A stretch of DNA of 12,655 nt from Tieghemiomyces parasiticus (lineage: Eukaryota; Kickxellomycota; Dimargaritomycetes; Dimargaritales; Dimargaritaceae). Under the pieces are notes generated by a model. It was not told where the DNA came from, did no database searches, and saw nothing but the letters and a program-made list of their open reading frames with translations. The stretch lies in assembly GCA_027575765.1 (NCBI GenBank), contig JANBPT010001190.1, positions 1-12,655 on the forward strand, given 5' to 3'. Within the stretch, counting starts at the first letter, position 1; the number at the start of each line of letters is the position of its first letter. Positions 1-8,694 of this stretch are shown here, piece after piece. A program made the position numbers and the translations under genes.

Positions 1-1451
1 GAGGGGTCCTGAGCGGACAGTGGCCGTGGCGCCCGTGGCTGGCCAGACCCGGCGGCGAATTAGTGTACCTTTCTGGTGCACCGATCCCTCCCCCTAGTGC
101 CACTCAATGAAATTCCCGCGGGTTGGGGGGACATGTAAGGCCGGAGAGATAAGTGTGCGTGGGCAGGGGAAGGCCATAGGGAGGCTGGATGCTTCTGAGC
201 AAATAGATACTCTGACGCGTGTCCCATGGCCGTGGGTTGGGGAAGTGGACCCTATCACACGGGCTGGGGGCTAGTTGCTATCCACCCTCTGCCGCCAGCA
301 GCCAGCGTGGCGCTCTCGGCCCCCCAGTTCACTCTGCCCACTCACGGAGTCTCGCTCCGCAGACACTTCAAGGCAACCTGCCCTGGAATGCCGGCGAGCG
401 GGATGGCCACCGTCACCCCCTACCGCATGCGAGACCAACAGAGAGAGGGGGGATGAGAGGGTGCCCTGCAGCATCTACATATTGTCTCGAGGTCTATTTT
501 GGGCGGGCGTGGTAAGGGAGTCGATGGGATCAAGCGGCGAGGGTCCTGGAGGGGCTCCGGTGGCTGGGTTGCATGGCCTTCGATCGCGTTGGCCTAGAAG
601 ACTGCCGCGCACCATCCAGGACGCTGCCCCGCATATTCAAGTCGATTCGTGGTCCGCCCTGACGTCTTTTAACCAACCTCATATACCGAGGGGTCTGGAA
701 CCCTCGGGCCTAGGGTTTCAGGCGACGGCTGCCTCGCCCGGCCTATGACTAGACTTAATCGCCCCCCTGCCGTACCCCACTGCCTTTGCTCACACAAGGC
801 CCCACCAAAGCCATGCCCCAGCGGAACTTATCGGTCACCACACCCCAGCCCCCTACCCCGCATGAAACCGTTCTCTGTGCCCCACTCACCTGCCTGGTAA
901 CTCCGATAACTGACGGTGTCCGACGCCCGTTTCCTGGTCACTAACAATTGGCAACCGGCTATTGGCCCCGATAGAGGTGGAGTCGCCAGTCCTGCGACAT
1001 CGTCCGTATCCACAGCCCTTTCCCCGCCACGGTCATCCCCATCTTCCCAACCAGAACGGCCTTCACCACCATTCGCTAGTGCCCAGCATCCTCCTCTCAA
1101 CCGCGTCGTCCGGTCATCACCCCGCCGGTCCATCCCATCTTCAATCGCATACGTTTGTAGCATTGGCCAAGTACTCCCCCGCCTACTCGGCCACCCTTTT
1201 CCCCAGCCGGCCATCTCTTGTTCATTCTCCCTTACCAGAGCCCCAAGACGCCCAACTCCCCACCACCTTTGTCGCAGCAACTGAACATTCACCCACCTTG
1301 AGCAGCGCATCGACCATTGACAAAGTATATCTGAGCCGTTTTCATAGTTCCCGTCATTGCGATTGCGCATCAGACACAGATCGCCCTGGCGCAACCGTAG
1401 ATTCCTCTTCTCCCGATTCCGCATCCCCCTCGTTGAGTCAGCCTTGTCGAT
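1..1451. other. sec24 upstream region, no supported gene
   Basis: No reading frame in this stretch has a recognisable domain or a convincing exon structure. The part from about 780 to 1450 is strongly C/T-rich on the + strand, as often seen in fungal promoters and 5' leaders, so it probably holds the sec24 promoter and untranslated leader. Overlapping open frames on both strands (for example 828-1508 on - and 962-1687 on +) are low-complexity Pro/Ser/Arg translations that reach into the sec24 start and look like by-products of high GC. I see no clear TATA box at a sensible distance from the sec24 start. Confidence 0.5.
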
Positions 1452-4403
1452 ATGAGCCAACCACCGCCGCACTCCCAGCCGGGCTACGCCCCCGGACCCC
1501 AAGGCCATCCCGGTCGACCACGCCCCCGACCGGGTCCGTCGGTGCCGGGCGCCCCGGGACCGCGTCCGCCCTACCCGGGCCAGCCACGCCCGGTCCCCAT
1601 GTCCCAGGGTCGACCGCCGTTTGCCGGCCGTCCACCCATGTCGGCCGGCCCTCAGGGTCCGTTTTACCGCCCGGCTCCGCGCCCTGACCCTGCGCGCACC
1701 GGGGCGGCCTCCCCGATTCCCCGACCTTACCCTCGCCCGCCCGCCTCAGCACCCTATGGTGTACGACCCCAGCCCCAACCCCAGCCTGCGCACCACGCCA
1801 CCTTGTCGCCGCCCGGCACCCCACGCAGTCCCACCTCGCTTTCAGGCTCCACGTCCGGTCACGCCGCCCGCCGCCGGCTCTACCCCGACCAGATCACCAC
1901 GGCGTACACCCAGCCCAGCATCCCCGCCGGTCTGCCCCCGCAACAGCCCATGTCTTCCGCAAACGCGGCTTACCCGGCGGCTGCCGCGGCCTCGCCGCAG
2001 TTCTTCGTGCCTGGGGCCGACCCACAGCGCCCTACGCCCGCCCACCCGCAACCTCCCCACGGCCAGCCGGCTCCTTACGCAGCCGCGAATGACCTCACCC
2101 AGTCGTTTAACCAGATGGGCTTTGCGGGGGTGCCCACCTCCCTCCTGGCTGGGCCGCCTGAGATCTGGGCTCTGGATCAGCCCCCGGCTCCCGTGGTCTT
2201 GCCCCCGCAGACCGCTGCGGTGCCCCATGCCGTACCCTGCGCCCCGTCCCACATCCGCTCCACCCTCGCCCACGTGCCCAACTCCGCCGCCCTACTCAAA
2301 AAGTCCAAGCTACTGTTTGGCCTGACTTTCACCCCGTTCAAGACCCCCGGTCCTGGCGAACCGGCTCTACCCACCATCGGCGAAATTGTCCGCTGCCGCC
2401 GCTGCCGGGCCTACTTCAGTCCCTATGTAACGTTTACGGACGGCGGCCACCTCTGGGTGTGCAACCTGTGCTTCCTCAAGAACGAAGTACCGCCCTTCTT
2501 CGACTATGACGCTCACCGCCAGATCCCCGTCGACCGGTTCGAGCGCCCGGAGCTCACCCATGCCGTTGTCGAGTACCTGGCCCCCGACCGCTACATGAGC
2601 CGCCCCCCGCAGCCCCCCGTGTACGTGTTCATCCTAGATGTATCGCACGCCGCCGTCGCCAACGGTTCGCTGGGCACCGTCGCCCGAGCCCTCGCCGAGG
2701 GGATCGACCGCATTCCCAACGGCGACGGCCGCGCCTTGGTGGCCTTCCTCACGGTCGACACGTCGCTGCATTTTTACAGCATGTCCCCGGGTAGCACTGA
2801 GCCCCAGATGCTAGCCGTGCCGGACCTTACCGATACCTTCATCCCCTACCCGTCGGGCCTACTGGTCAACCTGGCCGAGTGCCGACCCGCCGTAGACGCC
2901 CTATTGGGCCGTCTGGGTGAGATGTTCCAAGGCGCCACGGGCACAGGCTTCGCCCTGGGCCCGGCGCTCAGCGCGGCGCGGCGGCTCATGCAACACGTGG
3001 GCGGTAAGATCGTGGTGTGCCACAGCACCCTGCCCAACCTCGCGGCCGGCGCCCTCAAACCCCGCGGCGACGCCACTCCCGGTGCCCAGGAGTCGGAGCT
3101 GCTCAAACCCGCCGACGGGTTCTACAGCGGCTTTATCCAGCAGGTGCTGGGCGTGCACATCGCCGTCGATCTCTTCACCTTTGGTCCGGGCCCCGCTGAC
3201 CTGGCCACCCTGGCCCCGCTGGCTAAAACCTCGGGGGGTGAGCTGCACCGATACCCGGATTTCCTAGCCACCCGCCCTGATCAGGTGGCGCGAGTCCACG
3301 CCGAACTAGGTCAGTTCCTGGCCCGCGAGACCGGGTGGGAGGCCGTGCTGCGGATCCGCGCCTCCCCGGGCATTCGCTTCCCGGCGTACTATGGCCACCA
3401 CTTCCTACGCGGTACCGATCTCATCACCCTGCCCAACGTGAACCCGGACCTGTGCTTCGCCGCCGACGCCTCCTTGGAGGCCGACCTGACCGGTACGGTA
3501 GCGTTCTTCCAGTCGGCTCTGCTCTACACTACCATCCACGGAGAACGCCGGGTTCGTGTCGCCACCCTGGCTTTGCCTGTGGTCAGCACGCTCCGCGACG
3601 TGTTCCGCGGGGTTGATCAGATCGCCCTGGCGGCCCTGCTGGCCAAGAAGGCCGTGGACCGCGCCATATCGGCCCGTCTGGAGGACGCTCGTAAGGCCGT
3701 TGAGGGAAAGACCCGGGAGATGGTCCACGTGGACCGTGCAGAGCTAGGTCTGACTGGTGGCGCCATGGGCCAGCTGCCTGTACCGCGCACCCTTAATCTG
3801 TTGCCCCTCCTGGCCCTCGCCCTGCTCAAGCACGACGCCCTGCGCCCGGCGGGCCCGGCCCCAATCTCCAGCGACGAGAGGATCGTGGCCATCTTCCGGC
3901 TGCTTACTTTGTCGCCCGAGGCCCTCCTCCCGCACCTGGTACCACGGTTCTTCGCGTTGCATGAGCTACCGGCCGAGGCCGGCCGCCCTGACCCCAGCAC
4001 TGGCCTAACCACGCTGCCTCCGATGCTCAATCCGACCAGCGAGCGGCTGGTCCGCCACGGCGTGTACCTCCTCTTTAGTACCGACTCCTTCTACGTCTGG
4101 CTGGGCCGTGATGTCCATCCGGACCTAGCTCGCGATCTGCTGGGCGCCGCCTACCATGAGCTCACCAGTGGCCCTTTGCAACTGCCGCGCTTAGAAACCG
4201 ATATCTCACAGCGGGTGCAGGCCATCATGGACCATGTCGTGGCCCTCACCCGACACGCCTTTGCGCCCCAGGTCACCCTGGTCAAGGAGGACGCACCGGC
4301 TCCGCTGCGGAGTCTGTTCCACAACCACCTGGTCGAGGACAAGACCGCGCAGCTGCCGAGTTACCAGCAGTACCTGGCCCAGCTGCGGGACCAGCGGTCT
4401 TGA
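1452..4403 (+). CDS. sec24: Sec24, COPII coat cargo-adaptor subunit
   Basis: Sec24 pairs with Sec23 in the inner COPII coat and selects cargo for vesicles leaving the endoplasmic reticulum. The 983-residue frame shows the family's domain order. Residues 1 to about 265 are a disordered Pro/Gln/Ala/Gly-rich N-terminus. The zinc finger has ligands C315, C318 (CRRC), C337 and C340 (CNLC). The vWA-like trunk opens with VYVFILDVS at 390-398. The beta-sandwich lies around 645-715, then the helical domain to about 830. A gelsolin-like domain contains YVWLGRD near 880, and the C-terminus has the typical LVEDKT...SYQQYLAQLR ending. Yeast Sec24 is 926 residues and human paralogs are roughly 1030-1270, so this is full length. 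The start is fixed by an in-frame TGA at 1434-1436, with ATG 1452 the next in-frame ATG. No intron is needed anywhere. Third positions are overwhelmingly G or C. Which SEC24 paralog group it belongs to cannot be settled by eye. Confidence 0.97.
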   Translation: MSQPPPHSQPGYAPGPQGHPGRPRPRPGPSVPGAPGPRPPYPGQPRPVPMSQGRPPFAGRPPMSAGPQGPFYRPAPRPDPARTGAASPIPRPYPRPPASAPYGVRPQPQPQPAHHATLSPPGTPRSPTSLSGSTSGHAARRRLYPDQITTAYTQPSIPAGLPPQQPMSSANAAYPAAAAASPQFFVPGADPQRPTPAHPQPPHGQPAPYAAANDLTQSFNQMGFAGVPTSLLAGPPEIWALDQPPAPVVLPPQTAAVPHAVPCAPSHIRSTLAHVPNSAALLKKSKLLFGLTFTPFKTPGPGEPALPTIGEIVRCRRCRAYFSPYVTFTDGGHLWVCNLCFLKNEVPPFFDYDAHRQIPVDRFERPELTHAVVEYLAPDRYMSRPPQPPVYVFILDVSHAAVANGSLGTVARALAEGIDRIPNGDGRALVAFLTVDTSLHFYSMSPGSTEPQMLAVPDLTDTFIPYPSGLLVNLAECRPAVDALLGRLGEMFQGATGTGFALGPALSAARRLMQHVGGKIVVCHSTLPNLAAGALKPRGDATPGAQESELLKPADGFYSGFIQQVLGVHIAVDLFTFGPGPADLATLAPLAKTSGGELHRYPDFLATRPDQVARVHAELGQFLARETGWEAVLRIRASPGIRFPAYYGHHFLRGTDLITLPNVNPDLCFAADASLEADLTGTVAFFQSALLYTTIHGERRVRVATLALPVVSTLRDVFRGVDQIALAALLAKKAVDRAISARLEDARKAVEGKTREMVHVDRAELGLTGGAMGQLPVPRTLNLLPLLALALLKHDALRPAGPAPISSDERIVAIFRLLTLSPEALLPHLVPRFFALHELPAEAGRPDPSTGLTTLPPMLNPTSERLVRHGVYLLFSTDSFYVWLGRDVHPDLARDLLGAAYHELTSGPLQLPRLETDISQRVQAIMDHVVALTRHAFAPQVTLVKEDAPAPLRSLFHNHLVEDKTAQLPSYQQYLAQLRDQRS

Positions 4404-4446
4404 TGTAAAGATGTCGGGGGTTACAGCGCCCTAAACTTGATATCCA

Positions 4447-4457
4447 CCCCCCCCCCC
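4447..4457. repeat. Poly(C) homopolymer tract
   Basis: Eleven consecutive C residues lie about 45 nt after the sec24 stop codon. It is a simple homopolymer in a presumed 3' untranslated region, and its length is a likely place for sequencing or assembly error. Confidence 0.9.
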
Positions 4458-5010
4458 ATCCCCAAACTCTCGAGTAGAACTTGCTGATGGTATCGAGGGG
4501 ATGCGACCCTGTCAGTTCGGTGCCCTTTCCTGATTTGACATTCTATTTTTACCCACCCAATTTTTGCCAGTTATTTTTTTTGACAATTGACTATATACCC
4601 TAGCCCTTGTTTTTTTTGCAACTTGGTTGCCAGCGACTAGTATATCGACCATGGTGTCGCCCTAAACTTTACTATTTATAGCGCCTGGGTTAATGCGTAA
4701 GTCAGCTTCCGGATTGAGGGATAGGAAAAATAACAATACCGCGGTTGACTTCAACCGCCATGGCCCTTCGGGTGTGGTGCTGCATTCACGACTTGGCATA
4801 GTAGTATGTCCGTTGGTGGACTGGCGATAACATGGGATATCGTGGTGCTCAATGTCACGGTCCCGCCTACGGCCATCGAGCCTCGGTTACGCCTCCTCTC
4901 CCCCTTCGCAGTTCTGGGGCCACGTCTCGCATCAAATTACATTCGGCCGTCCGAGACTAGCTCCGGCCTTTCTGCCTTGACATTGTCTCTCCTTCTTGCG
5001 TCACCCCCTC

Positions 5011-5022
5011 CCGACTTTATAC
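5011..5022 (+). promoter_or_regulatory. Possible TATA-like element for JTB-like gene
   Basis: ACTTTATACC sits in a C/T-rich stretch about 130 nt upstream of the proposed ATG at 5151. Position and sequence are compatible with a core promoter, but short A/T motifs are common and nothing else confirms it. Confidence 0.25.
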
Positions 5023-5150
5023 CACTTATCCCGCCCCGCCTCCCATTCCATCACGAGTTGCAGCCCTTCACCTTCCCCCACCAAATTTCGCTCGTAACCT
5101 TAAAACCGTGCCCAACATCTTCCACCAGCGAGGCTAACCGGAGTTTATCG

Positions 5151-5834
5151 ATGCGGTTACCATCTCACCTAGCCGGGCTGAACCTACCGTGGATGCTCTG
5201 CATCTGCCTAGCCCTCTTCGCCTCCACCACGACCCAAGCCGACACGACCGCGGAATCCCCGCTGACATCACCACCGGCCTCGGGTGTCCCCGCCCCTTCC
5301 ATTCCGCTGCCCCCGGTTGCTCCACCTCTCGAGTCCGACCTGTACCACTGCGAGTCGGTGGGGGTGTGCCAGCCTTGTACCGACGACGAGATTGCGAGCC
5401 CCGTTTCAGCCGCGTACTGTGCCGCCACCGGCCGCAAACAGGCCGTACGCTGTCAGTGGCTCCCGCACGTCCCCGTCGACCGCCAAAATCCCGAACTGCT
5501 TCCGACCTATCAGCCTTGTAACCAGGTCCGGTCCGTGTCCCGGTGGGCCTTCTTTAGATTTCAAGTAAGTCACGCTCCGCAATGTAATTTATGTGTCAGA
5601 GCGACCAGCTTACTGATTCCCACATTATATATATGAAAACCATTCAAACCTCGATATGCTAAATGACACCATCTAATTCTCGCCAAACTTCAAACGCTCT
5701 CCATCATGCCCCCTTTTATTCAGTTTCTCAATGTCTTCATCGCCATTCTTTCTTGTATGATCCTCATCTGGCGTCGTCGGGTGGTACGGAACCAAAAGTA
5801 CCGCCGTATGGGCCCACGGGGTGGTCGAGTGTGA
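5151..5834 (+). CDS. JTB-family type I transmembrane protein, two exons
   Basis: The model is join(5151..5564, 5724..5834), 174 residues. Residues 1-30 form a signal peptide with hydrophobic core WMLCICLALFA. A Pro/Ser/Thr-rich linker follows. The ectodomain has six cysteines (67, 73, 76, 90, 101, 123), the same number as human JTB and with key spacings kept: C-x2-C, and C-x2-TG-x6-C (CAATGRKQAVRC here). The juxtamembrane AFFRFQ matches the FWKFE of JTB. Exon 2 supplies one transmembrane segment (about 139-154) and a short basic tail ending GRV. The intron (GTAAGT donor, TTTTATTCAG acceptor, phase 0) falls exactly between ectodomain and membrane segment. Human JTB is 146 residues with the same layout. 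In mammals JTB has been linked to mitochondria and cytokinesis; in fungi the role is unknown to me. The start is the ATG that places the signal peptide at the N-terminus. The JTB assignment rests on cysteine pattern and topology, not on a search. Confidence 0.85.
5565..5723 (+). other. Spliceosomal intron of JTB-like gene (159 nt, phase 0)
   Basis: The donor GTAAGT follows codon CAA of exon 1. The acceptor is a pyrimidine-rich CCCCCTTTTATTCAG. A branch-point-like CTAAT lies at 5673-5677, 46 nt before the acceptor. Without splicing the frame stops at 5636 and the protein would lack a membrane anchor; with splicing a hydrophobic segment and basic tail are added in frame. Confidence 0.85.
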
Positions 5835-6385
5835 TACCCTGGAGGGCGGGCTCGACTTCAATTTTTATGCTGGGGGTTGCCTCTCCGATTCCTCCCGTTC
5901 CTGTCTCCCACTTAGGCGCTGTAGTTTATACTGGTATTACTCTCCTACCTTGCTTTCTGTGCTCCCCTGGTTGTGTTGCTACGTCTGTAGGCCGTTATAT
6001 CACATTTCCTGCTAAAGTTTCCTTTTTTTTGTCAAACCTAGCCCCAATGGATAGCAACGCGCCAGTTCGCAAATGATAGCTTACTTCGCTTTCTCCGCTC
6101 GACCTGTGCACTGTTTACATAAATCGGGCAAACGCTCAAAACTGTAGGCCGTAAATGTCGAATTTCGCTTATGGTGGCGTAGCAACGACTGAATGCCTAG
6201 AAAACTTAATGTGACCACTATTGTCTTATGATATACACACAGAACCCACTATGTATGACGATGCAGAGTTCATTACAAAAGTGAAATACCTCTATAAATA
6301 ATATAATTACAAGTCTTAGTGATGATGGTCGGGCTGACTTGCGCTTAGTAACAAAAAAAAGTGTATTGAAATAAGTGTATAGTGA
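5835..6385. other. AT-richer intergenic DNA, nothing identified
   Basis: This holds the presumed 3' end of the JTB-like transcript. T runs (for example around 6022-6030) and an A run near 6352-6360 are present. I see no recognisable coding exon, RNA gene or repeat family. Confidence 0.5.
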
Positions 6386-7063
6386 TTAGGCTTGCGGAGC
6401 CGAGCACAATATGGGGCGTAGGTTGGCCTGCTGGCACTGGTAGTAGTCAGTGCCCAAGCTACAGTAACCCCACCTAAAGCAACAAGACCTGGGGAGGACG
6501 CTGGCTATATTGCCATCGCAAGAACCATCGGTACTCGCAACTCTTGGAGTGGAATCATCGTCGCTGTCATCGGTACGGACACCTACTTGCCAGTCATCAT
6601 TGCACCAGGGCTCACCGGAGCCGCAGTTACCCTACTGTAGGTAGTCGGCACCAAGATGGTAAGTCGAGTCAGCGTCGTAGGGTTTGTTAGTTCTCACGTT
6701 GGTCGGACTGACCTCTTCGTCGACGTCGGTGCTCTGAGAGGACAGCGTAACGATGCGAGGCTGGGAGGGGAGGGGTTGCAGTGCAAAAACCATTCTAGGA
6801 GTCGATGGTGCGGACAGTACAGACAGACTTGCAGCGGCTCCATTACAAGGAACATGGGTCATTAGTGCAGGTGCCCAAGTCACCATAGACTGGTCATATA
6901 ATCGGTATGGGCTTTGCGGAGGTACAAAGGGAAGGGAGGGGCGAGTTTGGTTTTCGTGACTTAGCATAAAACTATCAAAGGCGGTGGAGAATTTAGGGAA
7001 TGTCGGCCTGCGAGATAAGAATTGGAGTGACGTAGCCTTAATACAAGCTACAGCGGCAGTCAT
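6386..7063 (-). CDS. Possible Cys-rich protein, weakly CBM18 (hevein)-like, two exons
   Basis: Tentative model: complement(join(6386..6631, 6698..7063)), 203 residues. The N-terminal half is Ser/Pro-rich with no clear signal peptide. The C-terminal 82-codon exon has eleven cysteines and an Asp-rich linker. The segment SCCFRWGYC resembles the CCSxxGYC core of chitin-binding type 1 (hevein-like) domains, preceded by TDGSC and followed by YYQCQQ. One canonical cysteine between TDGSC and the CC pair is missing, so a standard four-disulfide hevein fold is not supported. The 66-nt phase-0 intron has donor GTGAGA and acceptor CTACAGTAG. The opposite strand over the same codons is also open (Val/Ala-rich), so strand choice is uncertain. 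I prefer the - strand because of its pyrimidine-ending codons and the cysteine pattern. The start and any upstream exons are guesses. Confidence 0.25.
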
Positions 7064-7784
7064 GTTAGCTTGAGGAAGAAGTCTGGACGAAAAGTAAGGT
7101 AGATATGGAAAGGATCGGTAGGGCGATGGAGGGAATAACAAACATTAACCTGGATAGTTAGTGGTGTAAGGTACGTAAATCATTGTGGGTCATTGGAGGG
7201 AAAACTTGGTAAAATACACAGCTTTATGTAGAGCAACTGGGACCGAAAAACCAGGGATGCTACGCCAGTTACGCAGCAGGGTTGAGGATATATACTAGGA
7301 CGACTCATGGTATCTCGTTGACGATGCAAGGTGGTATTACGACCAGAGTGAGTGTAAGGGCCCCTACCAGGATCAAACTTTGTAATCACTCTGACCACCC
7401 CACCTTGCCCACCAAATATAATGTTTTAACTGACCTTTCCCTGTTAGCTTTCTTAGGCAATACTGTCCCAACTTGTATAACCCCCTTCCGAGCGCAACCC
7501 TACTGCGTATGCTCACCTCTCAGATCAATATCTGTACCCAGAAAAACGATGGAATGCGACAAGTGAGATCGAGTAGTAGATGCTACAGCTTTGGTTTAGT
7601 ACGCGAAAGAGGGCTATCAGAACGTCGTACACACGTGAAGGGAAGAATTCGGCCTACACAATATGGATATACTATGTGCAGGAAGGTGAATTGGTGAAGT
7701 GGAGGATACAGCCGTACGTGATGAATAGCTAGAGAGGTCTGTGTTTCTGTTTAAAGGAGATATGTAAGGGTTTAAGGGTCAGAA

Positions 7785-7804
7785 ATATATATAGATATAT
7801 ATAT
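7785..7804. repeat. (AT)n microsatellite, imperfect
   Basis: An ATATATAT tract interrupted once by AG makes a roughly 20-nt, nearly self-complementary A/T stretch. It is simple-sequence DNA in a region with no assigned gene. Confidence 0.85.
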
Positions 7805-7903
7805 GGATAAAGGAATATCAGTCAGGCTGGTATATTTCGGCAGTGATTTTCCCACAGTTTTCGGGTGTCAAGAGGATGATTAGGTTTGGTGGCCATGTAG
7901 GCA

Positions 7904-7912
7904 GGGGGGGGG
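7904..7912. repeat. Poly(G) tract
   Basis: Nine consecutive G residues. Short homopolymers like this can hide indel errors that would break the small open frames around it. Confidence 0.8.
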
Positions 7913-8694
7913 CTGCTCTGATTGTCATTGTTGCAGCTGATAAGCAATATTGGTGCCCATCATGACCCCCTCCCCGATTTTGATGGCCATGAGAAGAATC
8001 ATCAACGATAGAAGGGTAGGTAGCGAAACCCATGCTTGCCAAAGTGAAGTCCGATTCCCATTCTGGCAAGTACGATTCCTTGCCCAATGGTGCTGTGCCA
8101 GTGATAGTTATGTAGAGAGCAAGCAAGACTCGGTTGGCCCAACGTTTCTTCGAAATAACTGTGGCTACTGGTCATTATATTGGTACAGCAGCCCTCTCGG
8201 TCTCCACCTGTCATCCCGTCAACTCGGGACGGTTTCCAATGCGGTGGTTTCACCCAACGATACACAGGTAGTGGGAAAAAAGTACACTGTTTTATTATGC
8301 GAAGTAAAGATGTGCAGCACAGCCACGGGCTAGCCCTGATCTCACCGATGAATAGACTCAGCTCCCTCCAACATGGAGCGGACCAAATGTAGGTCAAGAA
8401 AAATACACAGGGCGGAGACGGACGGAAATTCAGGGCATGAGGTACGCATTGGTGTATATATTATCCATCGCAACGAAATTGGCGTGTCACCAGTTACCGC
8501 CGGATTGGCAACCCAGTTGTTTAGCGACCGTACCTGTAGTGGTGTGCAAAGCGGAGATGCGTTTTGGTTAGATAGAGTCCCATATAGGTAGTTAGTTGGG
8601 ACTCGGAGGGCCCCTCGAGGCGCATGCTTTAACCATAACTTGCTCTTGCAGTCGGGAACTTGGCCTGAAAATTGTATAGGGTGGATTAGCCAAC

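Larger units (their letters stand above)
4404..5150. other. sec24 / JTB-like intergenic spacer
   Basis: This 747-nt spacer follows the sec24 stop and precedes the JTB-like gene on the same strand. It opens with an 11-C run, then T-rich stretches at about 4545-4620, which suit a fungal 3' untranslated or termination region. The second half turns C/T-rich and has a TATA-like TTTATA near 5015, about 130 nt before the JTB-like ATG, so it probably carries that gene's promoter and leader. An open frame in phase with the JTB-like gene begins at ATG 4806, but its translation has no domain and it would bury the signal peptide, so I treat it as non-coding. Confidence 0.5.
7064..8694. other. Region without an identified gene
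   Basis: Several unrelated open frames of 60-130 codons occur on both strands (for example 7950-8333 on + and 7818-8126 on -), but none shows a recognised domain and they overlap each other. Fragments flanked by plausible donor and acceptor sites exist on the - strand (for example about 7517-7583), so an unrecognised intron-rich gene cannot be excluded. Simple repeats are listed separately. The end nearest 8694 is expected to contain the rbx1 3' untranslated region. Confidence 0.4.

Noticed and set aside
828..1508. 226-codon open frame on the - strand over the sec24 start
   Set aside because: Arg/Gly/Trp-rich translation with no domain; it overlaps the sec24 coding start and leader and is explained by high GC on the opposite strand.
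962..1687. 241-codon + strand frame overlapping the first 235 nt of sec24 in another phase
   Set aside because: Ser/Pro/His-rich low complexity with no recognised motif; an uORF-like role cannot be excluded but nothing supports one.
4806..5150. N-terminal extension of the JTB-like protein from ATG 4806
   Set aside because: It would add 115 residues without a domain and place the signal peptide in the middle of the protein.
6420..6640. + strand Val/Ala-rich open frame starting VGLLALVVVSAQA, resembling a secreted protein
   Set aside because: The ATG at 6411 is out of frame with the hydrophobic stretch, an in-frame TAG precedes it, and the codons are the exact antisense of the Cys-rich - strand exon, so at most one is real; purines at about 80% of first positions are atypical.
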